A stretch of DNA of 64,000 nucleotides from Deinococcus planocerae (lineage in GTDB: Bacteria; Deinococcota; Deinococci; Deinococcales; Deinococcaceae). The translations under genes were made by a program, and so were the position numbers. Numbering within the stretch: position 1 is the stretch's first letter; the number at the start of each line of letters is the position of its first letter. Positions 16,795 through 29,871 of this stretch are shown piece by piece. The DNA is taken from NCBI RefSeq assembly GCF_002869765.1, contig NZ_PNOR01000017.1, positions 1-64,000 on the forward strand. The letters are read 5' to 3'. The notes beneath the pieces are model-generated. The model was given only the letters and a program-made list of their open reading frames with translations, was not told the origin of the DNA and did not search any database.

Positions 16795-17387
16795 CATTCC
16801 TCCCTCGGCGCCTCACCGCCCGCGCCATCCGCGCGTCCTGCGTCCTCTTCCCAGGCTTCGGCAGGGTGGACCCGCCTTCTCCCAAGCGGACCTTGCGAGG
16901 CGAATGGTGGTGGAGGGGGTGGGGCTGGGTTCCAGTGTTATCACCCTTGCCATCCTCCTCACATGTGCCGAAAGTCATGCCCGGCTCCAGGCTCCGCCGA
17001 GCCCGGACGATGAAGACGTCAGAACTCTCTGGCGTCTTCAGATGTTCACCCACCCGTGCCCATTCCCTCACGGTGTGATCATCCGGTGGCGTCCGGGGCC
17101 GAGGAGGTCACGTCGCTCGCCGACCATAGGCGGGGGATGTCCCTGGTGGCGACGGGGTTGGGGGTGTGGTGGGTGCTGTGGTGGAATTGGAGGTCGTGGA
17201 CCGCGCCGCGCTGGTGCCGCACGTCCCGTCGTGGTTCAAGGAGCAGTTGCCGCGCGGGCTGCACCCGCTGCCCCGCCCCCGTGGGCACCGGGGGAGGAAC
17301 GTCAGAGGAAGGGCGTGAGACCGACCTCCTCGGCGGGGACGCTCCGGCCCGTCCGGACCAGCCCGGAGGGGACTTGACGGTCTGACG
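16795..17387. other. Intergenic region with a possible gene remnant
   Basis: About 590 bp. The first part should hold the promoter of the lipoprotein run. Around 17180-17290 the plus strand reads VVELEVVDRAALVPHVPSWF followed by KEQLPRGLHPLP, which looks like a fragment of a real protein, but it has no start, no length and no family I can name. Confidence 0.35.
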
Positions 17388-19853
17388 TCAGACGCGCTCG
17401 ATCAACAGAACCCAGTCGTTGCCCCGACCGCTCGACGGCGCGGTGAGGGCCCGCTCGCCGCTGTTCGTCAGGGTGTCGATGACGGTCTTGCGCCCCGTCC
17501 GGGGATCGAGCCACGACGCGCGGGCCCGTTCGCCCCCCGTCCGGCCTAAGGAGACGGAGACGGTGCCGCCGTCGGGGAGGTAGACCCAGGCGTAGTCCTG
17601 CCCCCGCAGCGCCACCACTGGGCGCGACCCGGCAAAGCTCCCCTTCACCAGCGTCTCGTCCGGCACCCGTCCTGCCGCAGGGCGCGACTCCAGCAACCCC
17701 TTGAGGTGACCGAGCTGGGCGGCCCCCGGTGCCTGCAACGCCTTTTGCCATGCCTTCTCGCCGTCGTAGACGTCGAAGCCCCAGATCACCCGGTGCCCGT
17801 AGCTGTGCCCCGCCGCACCCGCGAAGACGCTCCAGTACGCCACGTTGCGCACGTCGGCGTCGTCGGCGAAGCCTTTGTTCTTGTCGTGGCAGATGGCGTG
17901 CTGCTCGTAGACCGGCTCGGCGTTGATCACCGGCTTGATCGGCGTGCGCTGGTAGGTTTCGAGCAGCTTGCGGGCTTCCTGCTGGTCGCGGCAGTGGCCG
18001 GTCTGCCACAGGTTGAAGTCGAGCCACGCCTCGGTGTGGAAATAGTTGGCCGACGTCTGGCCGCCGCGCGGATGGTAGGTGATCAGGGCCTGGCCGCGTC
18101 CCCCCACCCCGGCCTCGATCCCGGCGGCCATCGCGCGCCAGACCGCCCGCTGTTCTTCCGTCTCCGGATTGCGGTCGCCGCCGAGCACCCAGATGATCGG
18201 CTTGCCCCGGTAGCGCCGGGCGAGCCAGGTGCCGTAGGAGCGGGCGCTGGCCTGGCTGAAGATGGGCTCCTCGCTGACGTACTTGCCCCAGGCGGGGAGC
18301 AGGGCGACGGTGAGGCCGAGCGAGGCGGCCTCGTCGATCACGTAATCGACATGATCCCAGTAGTCGTACTCGCCCGCCGAGCCGGGGTTGTTGCCAGGGG
18401 TGGTGAGCGGACGCGAGGGGTCCCTGCCGACGAGGGGGAGGTCACCCTGGGCGTTGGGCTTGGTCAGGCCGTCGAGTTCGGCGAGGGCGACGGTCTGGAT
18501 GACGGTGAAGCCCTGGCGGGCGCGGGTCTGGAGGTAGTGGCGGGCGTCGTCGCGGTTCAGGCGGTGGAAGAGTTCCCAGCCGGTGTCGGCCCAGTACAGG
18601 AAGGGCTGGCCGTCGGCGGACTGCAAGCGCCGTCCGTCTCCCGACACGCTCAGGCGGGTCCCGGCGGTCGTGCGGGCCGTGCCCTGGGCGGCGCGCGGCT
18701 GGGCCGGAATCAGGGTGAGGTGGTCGATGACGGCGTTGCGGTCCTCGCCCGCCCGGCTGCCGAGGGCGTCGTTGGTGAACTCGACCTCCAGGGTCTGCCC
18801 GGGAGCCAGGGTGGCGGTGCCGAGGTCGTAGGCGGCGTAGCTCTTCGAGGCGAGGGTGGCGCCGCCGAGCCGGGTGCCCTGACGGTGGAGCGCGACGACG
18901 GGCCAGCCCTGGTACTCGTCGCCGCGGGCGGTCAGGCGCAGGGTGTAGGCCCCGGCGGGCAGGGTGGCGGGCAGGACGAACCGGGCGCGGTGGCTCGCCG
19001 ACCACAGCCCCACCGCCCGCCCCTGGGAGGCGCCGGAGTCGTTCACGACGCCTCCGCCCGCCGTGGGCTCCAGGGTGACCTGGCCGGAGGACGTGGGCGC
19101 CTGAGTGAGTCCCGGGACGCGGCGCAGGGCGTCGTCCCACGCGCGGGCGAGCTTGGCATACCCCCCGGCGTTCGGGTGCACCCCGTCGGCGAGGTCGGCG
19201 AGGGTCAGCGCCGCCCCCACGTTCACAAAGGTGACCCGCCTGCCCTGATCGGCCCGCGTTTTGACCAGCCCGGGGATGGCCGCGTTGTACTGCCTCACCC
19301 GGCGGTTTTCCTCGGAGTTCTGTAAGGGCGGCAGGGAGGAGACCAGGACCTGCGTGTTCGGGCGCCGGGCGCCGATCTGGTCGAGCAGACGGCCCAGCCG
19401 CGCCGGGGCCTGGCCCAGGTCGCGGTTCTGGATGACGTCGTTCGTGCCGATCATCAAGAGGATGACGTCGGGCTGGGCGCGGTCGAGCCAGCCGTCTATC
19501 CGCGCCGAAAGCTCGTCGATGCGCCAGCCCGAGTGGCCCTCGTGGTCGCGGTCGGCCAGGGTGCCGGGGCCGTTTTGCAGCGAGCCGACGAAATTCACCC
19601 CGGGTGCGCGCGCCGAGAGTCGGCCCAGCAGCTCGATGCGGTAGCCCCCCGGAACGTTGTACCCGTCGGTGATCGAGTCGCCCAGCGGCATGACCCTCGG
19701 CGCGCGGGCGGGGGCGGAAGGGCCGGGGGCCGCCTGCGCCAGGGTCGCCGTCCTCTCCCCGGGCTCGGCGCACCCGGCGGACAGCAGCCCCAGCGTGAGG
19801 ACGGCGGCGACGGTCATGGGGTTGGGTCTCGGAAGACGGGGTGGGGTCAGCAT
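17388..19853 (-). CDS. Lipoprotein: SGNH hydrolase fused to a DUF4038 apiosidase-like glycosidase
   Basis: 821 residues from ATG 19853, which has AAGGAG 7 bp upstream. The lipoprotein signal ends LLSAGC. Domain order: SGNH/GDSL esterase at ~50-245 (PLGDSITDGYNVPGG, GTNDVIQN and DGVHPN give Ser, Asn and Asp/His blocks); a ~120-residue beta domain like carbohydrate-binding modules (FVLPATLPAGAYTLRLTARG); a TIM-barrel DUF4038/apiosidase-like domain (GQPFLYWADTGWELFHRLNR, IIWVLGGDRNPE, KPVINAEPVYE); and a C-terminal collagen-binding-like beta domain (YAWVYLPDGGTVSVSLG). The combination predicts a surface enzyme that removes ester groups and glycosidic side chains from the same plant-type polysaccharide. 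The next gene shares its SGNH domain. Confidence 0.88.
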   Translation of the reverse strand: MLTPPRLPRPNPMTVAAVLTLGLLSAGCAEPGERTATLAQAAPGPSAPARAPRVMPLGDSITDGYNVPGGYRIELLGRLSARAPGVNFVGSLQNGPGTLADRDHEGHSGWRIDELSARIDGWLDRAQPDVILLMIGTNDVIQNRDLGQAPARLGRLLDQIGARRPNTQVLVSSLPPLQNSEENRRVRQYNAAIPGLVKTRADQGRRVTFVNVGAALTLADLADGVHPNAGGYAKLARAWDDALRRVPGLTQAPTSSGQVTLEPTAGGGVVNDSGASQGRAVGLWSASHRARFVLPATLPAGAYTLRLTARGDEYQGWPVVALHRQGTRLGGATLASKSYAAYDLGTATLAPGQTLEVEFTNDALGSRAGEDRNAVIDHLTLIPAQPRAAQGTARTTAGTRLSVSGDGRRLQSADGQPFLYWADTGWELFHRLNRDDARHYLQTRARQGFTVIQTVALAELDGLTKPNAQGDLPLVGRDPSRPLTTPGNNPGSAGEYDYWDHVDYVIDEAASLGLTVALLPAWGKYVSEEPIFSQASARSYGTWLARRYRGKPIIWVLGGDRNPETEEQRAVWRAMAAGIEAGVGGRGQALITYHPRGGQTSANYFHTEAWLDFNLWQTGHCRDQQEARKLLETYQRTPIKPVINAEPVYEQHAICHDKNKGFADDADVRNVAYWSVFAGAAGHSYGHRVIWGFDVYDGEKAWQKALQAPGAAQLGHLKGLLESRPAAGRVPDETLVKGSFAGSRPVVALRGQDYAWVYLPDGGTVSVSLGRTGGERARASWLDPRTGRKTVIDTLTNSGERALTAPSSGRGNDWVLLIERV

Positions 19854-20407
19854 CGGGGCTCTCCTTGGAAGGGCGGGGGAGGCGGGGCACGTCCGGCCCC
19901 CTTCCTCCTGTCCGGGCGGTGTTCCGGCGCGGGCACGCCTGCCAGGCAGCGTGGGTCTGAGAACGGAGGTACCACGGGCGCGTGACCTCGCCCTGACCGC
20001 CCGGCCTCCGAGCGCCACGCGCGGGTGCTCGGGGAAGACGGGAAGGGGAGGGTGGGGACCACGCACATCTGCACCTCGGGAAGTGCCGTGATCACCGGAG
20101 AACCGCGCCGGGCTGACCCGGGTGCGGTGGTGGGGCCGCTGCCTCGCAGCGCCGAAATCTCCAGTTATCGTCGGGGGCGTCACTCAAACGGGACGCCGCA
20201 CCCGCGGCCCGCCCAGTATGCGGGAGAGCGGGGCCGGAAGCAAGTCGGGGCGGTGGGGCAGGGGAGACCCGGCCCGGGGGAGCGCTGGAGCAGGTGCCCG
20301 GACGGCACGAAGAGGGCGGCGCGGGCATCGGCTTTCACCGATGTCCACGCCGCCCTCCAGCCCGCTCGGCGGGGTGCGCGGGGGCCGACCCCACGCGGGG
20401 AAAAGGG
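19854..20407. other. Intergenic region between two SGNH lipoprotein genes
   Basis: About 550 bp without a supportable gene. It holds a strong hairpin at 20312-20357 behind the ricin/SGNH gene (separate entry) and, near 19860-20100, the presumed promoter of the SGNH/apiosidase gene, with no recognisable -35/-10 pair. Confidence 0.5.
20312..20357 (-). terminator. Strong hairpin behind the ricin/SGNH gene
   Basis: GAGGGCGGCG at 20312-20321 pairs exactly with CGCCGCCCTC at 20348-20357, and an inner CATCGG/CCGATG stem (20326-20331 with 20338-20343) closes a 6-nt loop. There is no clear T-run, as often in GC-rich genomes. Position after the stop at 20408 supports a terminator. Confidence 0.5.
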
Positions 20408-21628
20408 TCAGAGGCCGCGCAGGGCGTTCATCCAGACGTTCGCCAGCTTGCTGTAGCCCGCCGCGTTGGGGTGCACGCCGTCCGCGAGGTCTGAGAGCGT
20501 GAGCTGCGGGTACGCGTCCACGAAGCGGACCTTCCTGCCCGCCGCGGCGCGGGTCTGGACCAGGTTCGGGATCGCGGCGTTGTAGGTCCGCGCCCGGTTG
20601 TTGCGGGTCGCGTCGCTCATGGGCGGGATGGACGCGACGAGGACGGTGGCGGCGGGGCGGCGGGCGTTGATCTTGTCGAGCAGGGCGCCCAACCGGGCCG
20701 GGGCCCTGGCCACGTCGTAGTTCTGGATCATGTCGTTCGTGCCGATCATCAGGAGGATGACCTCCGGCTGGTAGGCGTCCACCCAGCCGTCCACCCGCGC
20801 CGAGATCTCGTCGATGCGCCAGCCCGAGTGGCCCTCGTGGTCGCGGTCGGTGAGGTTGCCGTTTCGCAGCGAGCCCACGAAGTCGGTGGAGAGAGCCGCC
20901 GCCGTGAGCTTCTGGAACAGCTCGGGCCGGTAGCCCCCGGGGATGTTGTACCCGTCGGTGATCGAGTCGCCCAGCGGCATCACGCGGCGGGTGACGGTGG
21001 GGGCGGGCGCCGCCACGGGGGCCACTGGCGCCGTCTCGGTCGTGCCGACGGTCGTGAGGCGCCAGCGCTGCGCGCAGGTGTTGTTGTCGGTGTAGATCTG
21101 GACCTGCGCCCCGTCGAGGCTGGACGCGCCGCGCACGTCGAGCCGCATCCCCTGGGCGTGCCTCGGGATCAGCTCGTAGGTGCCGTTGCCCTGGTCCTCG
21201 AACCGCCAGTGCTGGTTCAGGCTCCCGGTCCAGCTCCACTGCCCGGCGTTCGTGCTGTTTGCGCTGCCCGCGCCCAGCACGTCGAGCGCCTTGCCGCTGT
21301 GCCGCGCCGTGAGCCGGACGTACCCGGCGTCGGTGCCCGTGACGGTCCATTGCTGACTCATCGCTCCGCTGGGGGTCCGCTGCACCGCCAGGGCCCCGTC
21401 CTGCTGAGAGGCGCCGGAGATGTCAAGCGCCTTGCCCGAGCAGACGTTCGTCAGCGTGTAGGTCTGCCCGGAGTCGGGCAGGGCGAGCGAGCCGAGCACG
21501 GGCGCCGCGTCCCCCGGGGCCGCCCGCGCGGCGGGGGCCTGCTGGCCGTTACACGCCGCGAGCAGCAGGGTCAGCCCGAGGGCGGCGGGCGCGGCGGTGA
21601 GGCGGGACGTGTGGAAAAGGTGCGGCAT
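20408..21628 (-). CDS. Lipoprotein: ricin-type lectin domain fused to an SGNH hydrolase
   Basis: 406 residues. The lipoprotein signal ends LLLAAC. Residues ~55-190 are a ricin B-type trefoil (CBM13) with three repeats, seen as YTLTNVCSGKALDISGAS, RLTARHSGKALDVLGAG and ELIPRHAQGMRLDVRGASS, each followed by a Q-x-W-type element (SQQWTV, NQHWRF, AQRWRL). After a Pro/Ala linker, residues ~205-406 are an SGNH esterase (PLGDSITDGYNIPGGYRPEL, GTNDMIQN, DGVHPNAAGY). The SGNH part is closely similar to the N-terminal domain of the protein encoded at 17388-19853, so one arose by domain duplication. Predicted role: polysaccharide-bound deacetylase/esterase at the cell surface. Confidence 0.9.
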   Translation of the reverse strand: MPHLFHTSRLTAAPAALGLTLLLAACNGQQAPAARAAPGDAAPVLGSLALPDSGQTYTLTNVCSGKALDISGASQQDGALAVQRTPSGAMSQQWTVTGTDAGYVRLTARHSGKALDVLGAGSANSTNAGQWSWTGSLNQHWRFEDQGNGTYELIPRHAQGMRLDVRGASSLDGAQVQIYTDNNTCAQRWRLTTVGTTETAPVAPVAAPAPTVTRRVMPLGDSITDGYNIPGGYRPELFQKLTAAALSTDFVGSLRNGNLTDRDHEGHSGWRIDEISARVDGWVDAYQPEVILLMIGTNDMIQNYDVARAPARLGALLDKINARRPAATVLVASIPPMSDATRNNRARTYNAAIPNLVQTRAAAGRKVRFVDAYPQLTLSDLADGVHPNAAGYSKLANVWMNALRGL

Positions 21629-22327
21629 GGGGTCTCCTTGGTCGAGGTGGGGTGAGAGGTCTTCGGTGGGTGGGCTGGGCGCCCCGGAGCGGTGCTCACT
21701 TCAGGACGAGCCCTCCGTCCTGGCCGCGCCTGCTCAGCGGCGGGGCGAGGCTGCGGGCCTCTCGGTCGGCGGGGCCGCCGACAACGCCGCGCGCGCCGGT
21801 CCGAGGGTCAGGCCGCGCGGCGTTCATACCGGCCCCGGCCACGCGGCCACGCCTCCTCCAGCGGGAGGAGCGGGTCGGGTGAGAGGACAGGGGCGAGGCG
21901 GAACTTCATCCTTGGGTAAGGTAAGGGTCCGGTCAGAAATGTGTTATGTAAAACCTCTCAACGTTTCGGAAATGGGGGAGGGTGGGGGAGTGCGGAGCCT
22001 GGCCCTGCTGCGGCCCGACCGGGCAAGGGTGCAGGAGTCGGCCCGGCGTGCCGCGACCCTGGACACGACGGGAACGCTCACGCTGCCTGCCCTCCACCTG
22101 TCGGTGGGGCAGGGCGTTTCCGTGGTCTGTGACCTGTTCAGGGAGGACCGCCCAAGCCTGGTGACGGACCAGCCGATGGATCACACCGAGGCGGTCTTCG
22201 GGCGGTTTCCTCCCCTGCACACCCTGGAGGCGGAGGCGCCGGGGTTCCGGCACGGCGAAAGCGCGGTGCAGCTCGTCCAGGCGGCCTGCGGGCGGGGGAG
22301 ACGACGCTTTTTGCCTAGACTGCCCCC
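21629..22327. other. Region upstream of the IclR gene with an unassigned open frame
   Basis: About 700 bp. From an ATG at 21971 the plus strand is open in a frame with coding-like composition (PALHLSVGQGVSVVCDLFRE; AVFGRFPPLHTLEAEAPGF), but it has no stop before it enters the second frame of the IclR gene. I recognise no family. It may be an old gene fragment. The pca promoter region must also be near its right end. Confidence 0.3.
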
Positions 22328-23072
22328 ATGCTCGGCACCATCGACCGCGCGGGGCGGGTGCTCGGCCTGTTCACGCCCGGAGCGGCCCGAGTGGGGCGTG
22401 AGCGAGGTCGCATGCGCCCTGGGGCTGAGCAAGACCCGCGCGCACGCCCTGCTGAGCAGCCTCGCCCACGTCGGCCTGTTGCACCGGATGCAGACCGGGC
22501 GCTACCGCCTGGGCTTTCGCGTCCTCGCTCTGTCGCGGGTGCTGCTCGGGCACACGCCGTGGCGCGAGGTGGCGACGGCAGAAATGCGCGTCCTGGCCTC
22601 CCGGGTCGGGGGCCGGGTGGGGCTGGCCGCCTTCGACCGGGTGGACCTCGTGGTCGTGGCCGAGGTGCCCATGGGCGAGCCGCGGGAGGGGGCAGCCCCG
22701 CAGGACACCGCCGCGGGGCAGGTCATGCTCGCCCACCGCTCGGCCCGCACCGTGAGGGCCGTGCTCGCCGCCCACGCCGGGGACGAGGGGCCTGCCGCCG
22801 AGACGGTCACCGCCACGCTCCGCGCAGTGCGTCAGCAGGGCTTCGCCGCCGTGGGCGAGTCCGGTGGCGGGCGGTGGAGTGTCGCCGCGCCCGTCCGCAA
22901 CCACACGGGCGAGGTCATCGCGGCCCTGAGCGTGACGGCCCCCGCCCCGCAGTTCGCCCGCGACGGGGAGACCCTGCGCCGGGAGGTGGTGGCCGCCGCC
23001 CTCGTCAGCGCCCGCATCGGGGACGACGGCCCGCCGACCCCTCCCCGCCGTCCGGCCAGGCATTCCGAATAA
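22328..23072 (+). pseudogene. IclR-family regulator of the pca operon, frameshifted near its start
   Basis: ATG 22328 begins MLGTIDRAGRVLGLFT, and the next frame continues [20 protein letters not shown], then the IclR effector domain (RYRLGFRVLALSRVLLGHTP; AAPVRNHTGEVIAALSVT). The switch occurs in the CCC at 22376-22378; removing one C gives an intact protein of about 247 residues that matches the intact IclR gene at 33062 almost motif for motif (same MLGT start, [18 protein letters not shown]). It lies directly upstream of pcaDC-HG-B-F-IJ in the same direction, so it is the expected PcaR/PcaU-type regulator. If the shift is real the protein is lost, because the HTH lies right after it. Confidence 0.75.
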
Positions 23073-23161
23073 TGGAACAGCCCCCTTGCCGTGGGGGCCC
23101 GGACCCGGGAAGCTGGGGAGGACCGCCCCAATCCCTTTGCCCCACCGCCAGGAGTTCCTCT

Positions 23162-24322
23162 TTGACGTTCCTCGCCGCTGGTCCCCTCACCCTGCACGCG
23201 CACGTCTCCGGCACCGAGGGCGCGCCCCCGCTCGTCCTCCTCAACCCCATCGGCAGCGATCTGCGCGTGTGGGACGAGGTGGTCCGCGAGCTGGGCAGCT
23301 CGTTCCGAACGGTCCAGTATGACCTGCGGGGGCAGGGGCTCTCGGACGCCCCGGAGGGCGAGTACCGGCTGGAGGATCACGTCGCGGACCTCCTCGCCCT
23401 GCTGGACGTGCTCGGGCTGGAGCGGGTCTCGCTGGCGGGGTGTTCGCTCGGCGGGCTGGTCGCGCAGGCGTTCGCGCTCGGGCACCCCGGGCGGGTGGAG
23501 CGGCTCGCGCTGCTCGACACCCTGCCGCGCGTCGGCACCCCGGAGGGCTGGCAGGAGCGCATGGAGGGGGTGCGGGCCCAAGGGCTCCCGGCGCTCGCCC
23601 CCACCCTGATCCGGCGCTGGTTCGCCCCCGCCTTCTTCGAGACGCAGCCCGCCGCCGCGCGCGGGTACACGACGCTTCTCGCCCGCAGCCCCCAGGCCGG
23701 ATACCTCGGCAGTTGCGCCGCCCTGCGTGACGCCGACCTCACGGACGAGGTTAGGCATCTGCGGCTCCCCACCCTGGTGCTGTGCGGGGAGCACGACGTG
23801 AGCACCCCCCCGGAGGAGTGCCGAAAGCTCGCCATGCGGCTAGGAGCCCGCTTCGAGGCCATTGAGGCCGCCGCGCACCTCCCGATGGTGGAGCGGCCCG
23901 CCGAGGTCGCCCGGCTGCTGCGCGATTTCCTGGGCGAGGGGACTGCCGCCACCCGGTATGAGCGGGGCATGGCCGTTCGCCGCCGGGTGCTGGGGGACGC
24001 GCACGTGGACCGGGCCACGGAGGCCGTCACCGACCTCGACCGCGACTTCCAAAGCTTCATCACCGAGTACGCCTGGGGGGGGCCGTGGTCGCGCGGTCAC
24101 CTCGACACCCGCACCCGGCACCTCCTCACCCTTGCGGTGCTGACCGCCCTGCCCCGCGAGCACGAGCTGGAGATGCACGTCCGCGCGACGCGGAACACGG
24201 GCGTGACCGAGGACGACCTGCGCGAGGTCTTTCTCCACGTCGCCGTGTATGCCGGGGTGCCCGTCGCCAACCGCGCGTTTCAAATCGCCAAACGAGTCCT
24301 CTCCGAAAGGAATGGCCCATGA
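23162..24322 (+). CDS. pcaL: Fused 3-oxoadipate enol-lactonase / 4-carboxymuconolactone decarboxylase
   Basis: 386 residues from a TTG at 23162 with AGGAG 7 bp upstream; no ATG fits. Residues 1-260 are an alpha/beta hydrolase with Ser95 in AGCSLGGLV, Asp212 in CGEHDVSTP and His239, as in PcaD (lactone hydrolysis to 3-oxoadipate). Residues ~265-386 are a carboxymuconolactone decarboxylase domain (RTRHLLTLAVLTALPREHEL; HVAVYAGVPVANRAF), as in PcaC. The order PcaD-PcaC is that of PcaL from actinomycetes. It performs two successive steps of the protocatechuate pathway. Its TGA overlaps the ATG of pcaH. Confidence 0.93.
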   Translation: MTFLAAGPLTLHAHVSGTEGAPPLVLLNPIGSDLRVWDEVVRELGSSFRTVQYDLRGQGLSDAPEGEYRLEDHVADLLALLDVLGLERVSLAGCSLGGLVAQAFALGHPGRVERLALLDTLPRVGTPEGWQERMEGVRAQGLPALAPTLIRRWFAPAFFETQPAAARGYTTLLARSPQAGYLGSCAALRDADLTDEVRHLRLPTLVLCGEHDVSTPPEECRKLAMRLGARFEAIEAAAHLPMVERPAEVARLLRDFLGEGTAATRYERGMAVRRRVLGDAHVDRATEAVTDLDRDFQSFITEYAWGGPWSRGHLDTRTRHLLTLAVLTALPREHELEMHVRATRNTGVTEDDLREVFLHVAVYAGVPVANRAFQIAKRVLSERNGP

Positions 24323-25044
24323 CCCAATCGCCGCCGAAACCTCAACAGCCGGGCAGCGTCCACGCGCCCCACCTGTTCCCGCCCTACACGAGCAGCGTGA
24401 AGCGGGCGCCCCACGAACTGCTGATCCCGCTCCCCGCCGCCCTGGAGAACCTGCATGGCCCGGTCTTCGGCTCTGGCCGCCTGCGCCCGGACGACCACGA
24501 CACCACCCGGAACGCGCGGGTGAATGGCGAGCCGCTGGGGGAGCGCGTCATCGTGCGCGGGCGGCTTCTCGACTCCTCCGGGCGGCCCGTGCGCGGCGCC
24601 CTGATCGAGACGTGGCAGGCGAATGCCGCCGGGCGGTACGTCCACGCGCGGGACACGCACGACGCGCCGCTCGACCCCAACTTCACGGGCACGGCGCGGA
24701 TGCTCACCGACGAGCGCGGCGAGTACGAGCTGATCTCCATCAAGCCCGGCGCGTACCCCTGGGGCAACCACCCCAACGCCTGGCGCCCGGCACACATCCA
24801 CTTCAGCGTGTTCGGCACGGGCTTCACCCAGCGGCTGGTGAGCCAGATGTATTTCCCCGGCGATCCCCTCCTCGCCTACGACCCGATCTACGGGAGCATC
24901 CCCGACGAGAAGGGACGGCAACGGCTGATCAGCCGCTTCGACCTGAACCTCACCCAGCCGAACTGGGCGCTGGGCTACCGCTTCGACATCGTGCTCGGCG
25001 GAAGCGCCCAGACTCCCTTCGAGGAGCCCGACCATGACCACTGA
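24319..25044 (+). CDS. pcaH: Protocatechuate 3,4-dioxygenase beta subunit
   Basis: 241 residues from ATG 24319 (ATGA overlap with pcaL). This is the iron-binding subunit of the intradiol dioxygenase that opens protocatechuate to 3-carboxy-cis,cis-muconate. The four Fe(III) ligands are present with nearly the textbook numbering: Tyr107 (GRYVHA), Tyr146 (GAYPWGNH), His159 and His161 (AHIHFS). The N-terminal FPPYTSSVKRAP segment is typical of PcaH. It assembles with PcaG, encoded next with an 11-bp overlap. All features are intact. Confidence 0.95.
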   Translation: MTQSPPKPQQPGSVHAPHLFPPYTSSVKRAPHELLIPLPAALENLHGPVFGSGRLRPDDHDTTRNARVNGEPLGERVIVRGRLLDSSGRPVRGALIETWQANAAGRYVHARDTHDAPLDPNFTGTARMLTDERGEYELISIKPGAYPWGNHPNAWRPAHIHFSVFGTGFTQRLVSQMYFPGDPLLAYDPIYGSIPDEKGRQRLISRFDLNLTQPNWALGYRFDIVLGGSAQTPFEEPDHDH

Positions 25045-25651
25045 GCCGCGCGCGCCCCTCCTCCCGGAGGACTCCAACGTCCCCGCGGAGGCGTTCGGTC
25101 CTTCGCCGAGCCAGACGGTCGGACCGTACTTCCACCAGGGCCTCGTGAGTTTCCAGGGCCTGACGGGGCTTCTGGGCGACCGGACGGTCGAGGCGGGCAG
25201 CGACGTTCCCGGCGAGCGCATCACCCTCACGGGCCGGGTGCTCGACGGCGACGGCCAGCCCATCGAGGACGCCCTGATCGAGGTCTGGCAGGCGGACGCA
25301 GGCGGCCAGTACGCCGACCGCGCCGACGCCCCCTTCACCGGGTACAGCCGCGCCCACACCCGCACCCCGGGCCACATCCTCCGCATCCACACGGTCAAGC
25401 CGGGCTCGGCGGGTCCCGGCCTCGCCCCGCGCCTGAACGTGTGGCTGGGGATGCGCGGGTTGCTGACCCACCTGATCACGGTGGTCTACTTCGAGGACGA
25501 GGACAACGCCTCCGACCCCCTCCTCGCCCTCGTGCCCGCGCACCGCCGCCTCACCCTGATCGCCCGGCGGGAGGAGACGCCGGACGGCCCCGTGTACCGC
25601 CTCGACTTCCGGATGCAGGGCGAGGGCGAGACGGTCTTCTTCGCCCCGTGA
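25034..25651 (+). CDS. pcaG: Protocatechuate 3,4-dioxygenase alpha subunit
   Basis: 205 residues, ATG inside the end of pcaH. Intradiol-dioxygenase fold with the alpha-subunit start PSQTVGPYFHQGL, an IEDALIEVWQADAGGQY strand pair and GLAPRLNVWLGMRGLLTHLI where PcaH has its iron ligands; as expected for PcaG the Tyr/His iron set is missing. It forms the (alpha-beta)n enzyme with PcaH and shapes the active-site entrance. Same operon, overlapping coding regions, normal length. Confidence 0.94.
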   Translation: MTTEPRAPLLPEDSNVPAEAFGPSPSQTVGPYFHQGLVSFQGLTGLLGDRTVEAGSDVPGERITLTGRVLDGDGQPIEDALIEVWQADAGGQYADRADAPFTGYSRAHTRTPGHILRIHTVKPGSAGPGLAPRLNVWLGMRGLLTHLITVVYFEDEDNASDPLLALVPAHRRLTLIARREETPDGPVYRLDFRMQGEGETVFFAP

Positions 25652-25661
25652 GGTCCGTAAG

Positions 25662-29688
<4,027 letters not shown>

Positions 29689-29707
29689 AGCCGGGCGGGG
29701 AGAGGAT

Positions 29708-29733
29708 GCGGAGGCTGGGGCTTCCGCGTTTTT
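29708..29733 (+). terminator. Intrinsic terminator of the pca operon
   Basis: GCGGAGGC and GCTTCCGC form an 8-bp stem with one G-T pair and a 4-nt loop, followed by GTTTTTC. It lies 20 bp after the CoA-transferase stop. Confidence 0.75.
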
Positions 29734-29871
29734 CATTCCTGTTAGGAACATTCGACGACCGCGCAGCAGGGGACGACGGAGGCCCTTTCACGACCTCCTT
29801 CCGCGGCACTGCGCATAGACAGTTCGTGTTTTCGCGCTCGGGCGAAGCTCTCCGGGTGCCGGGCCTGACCG

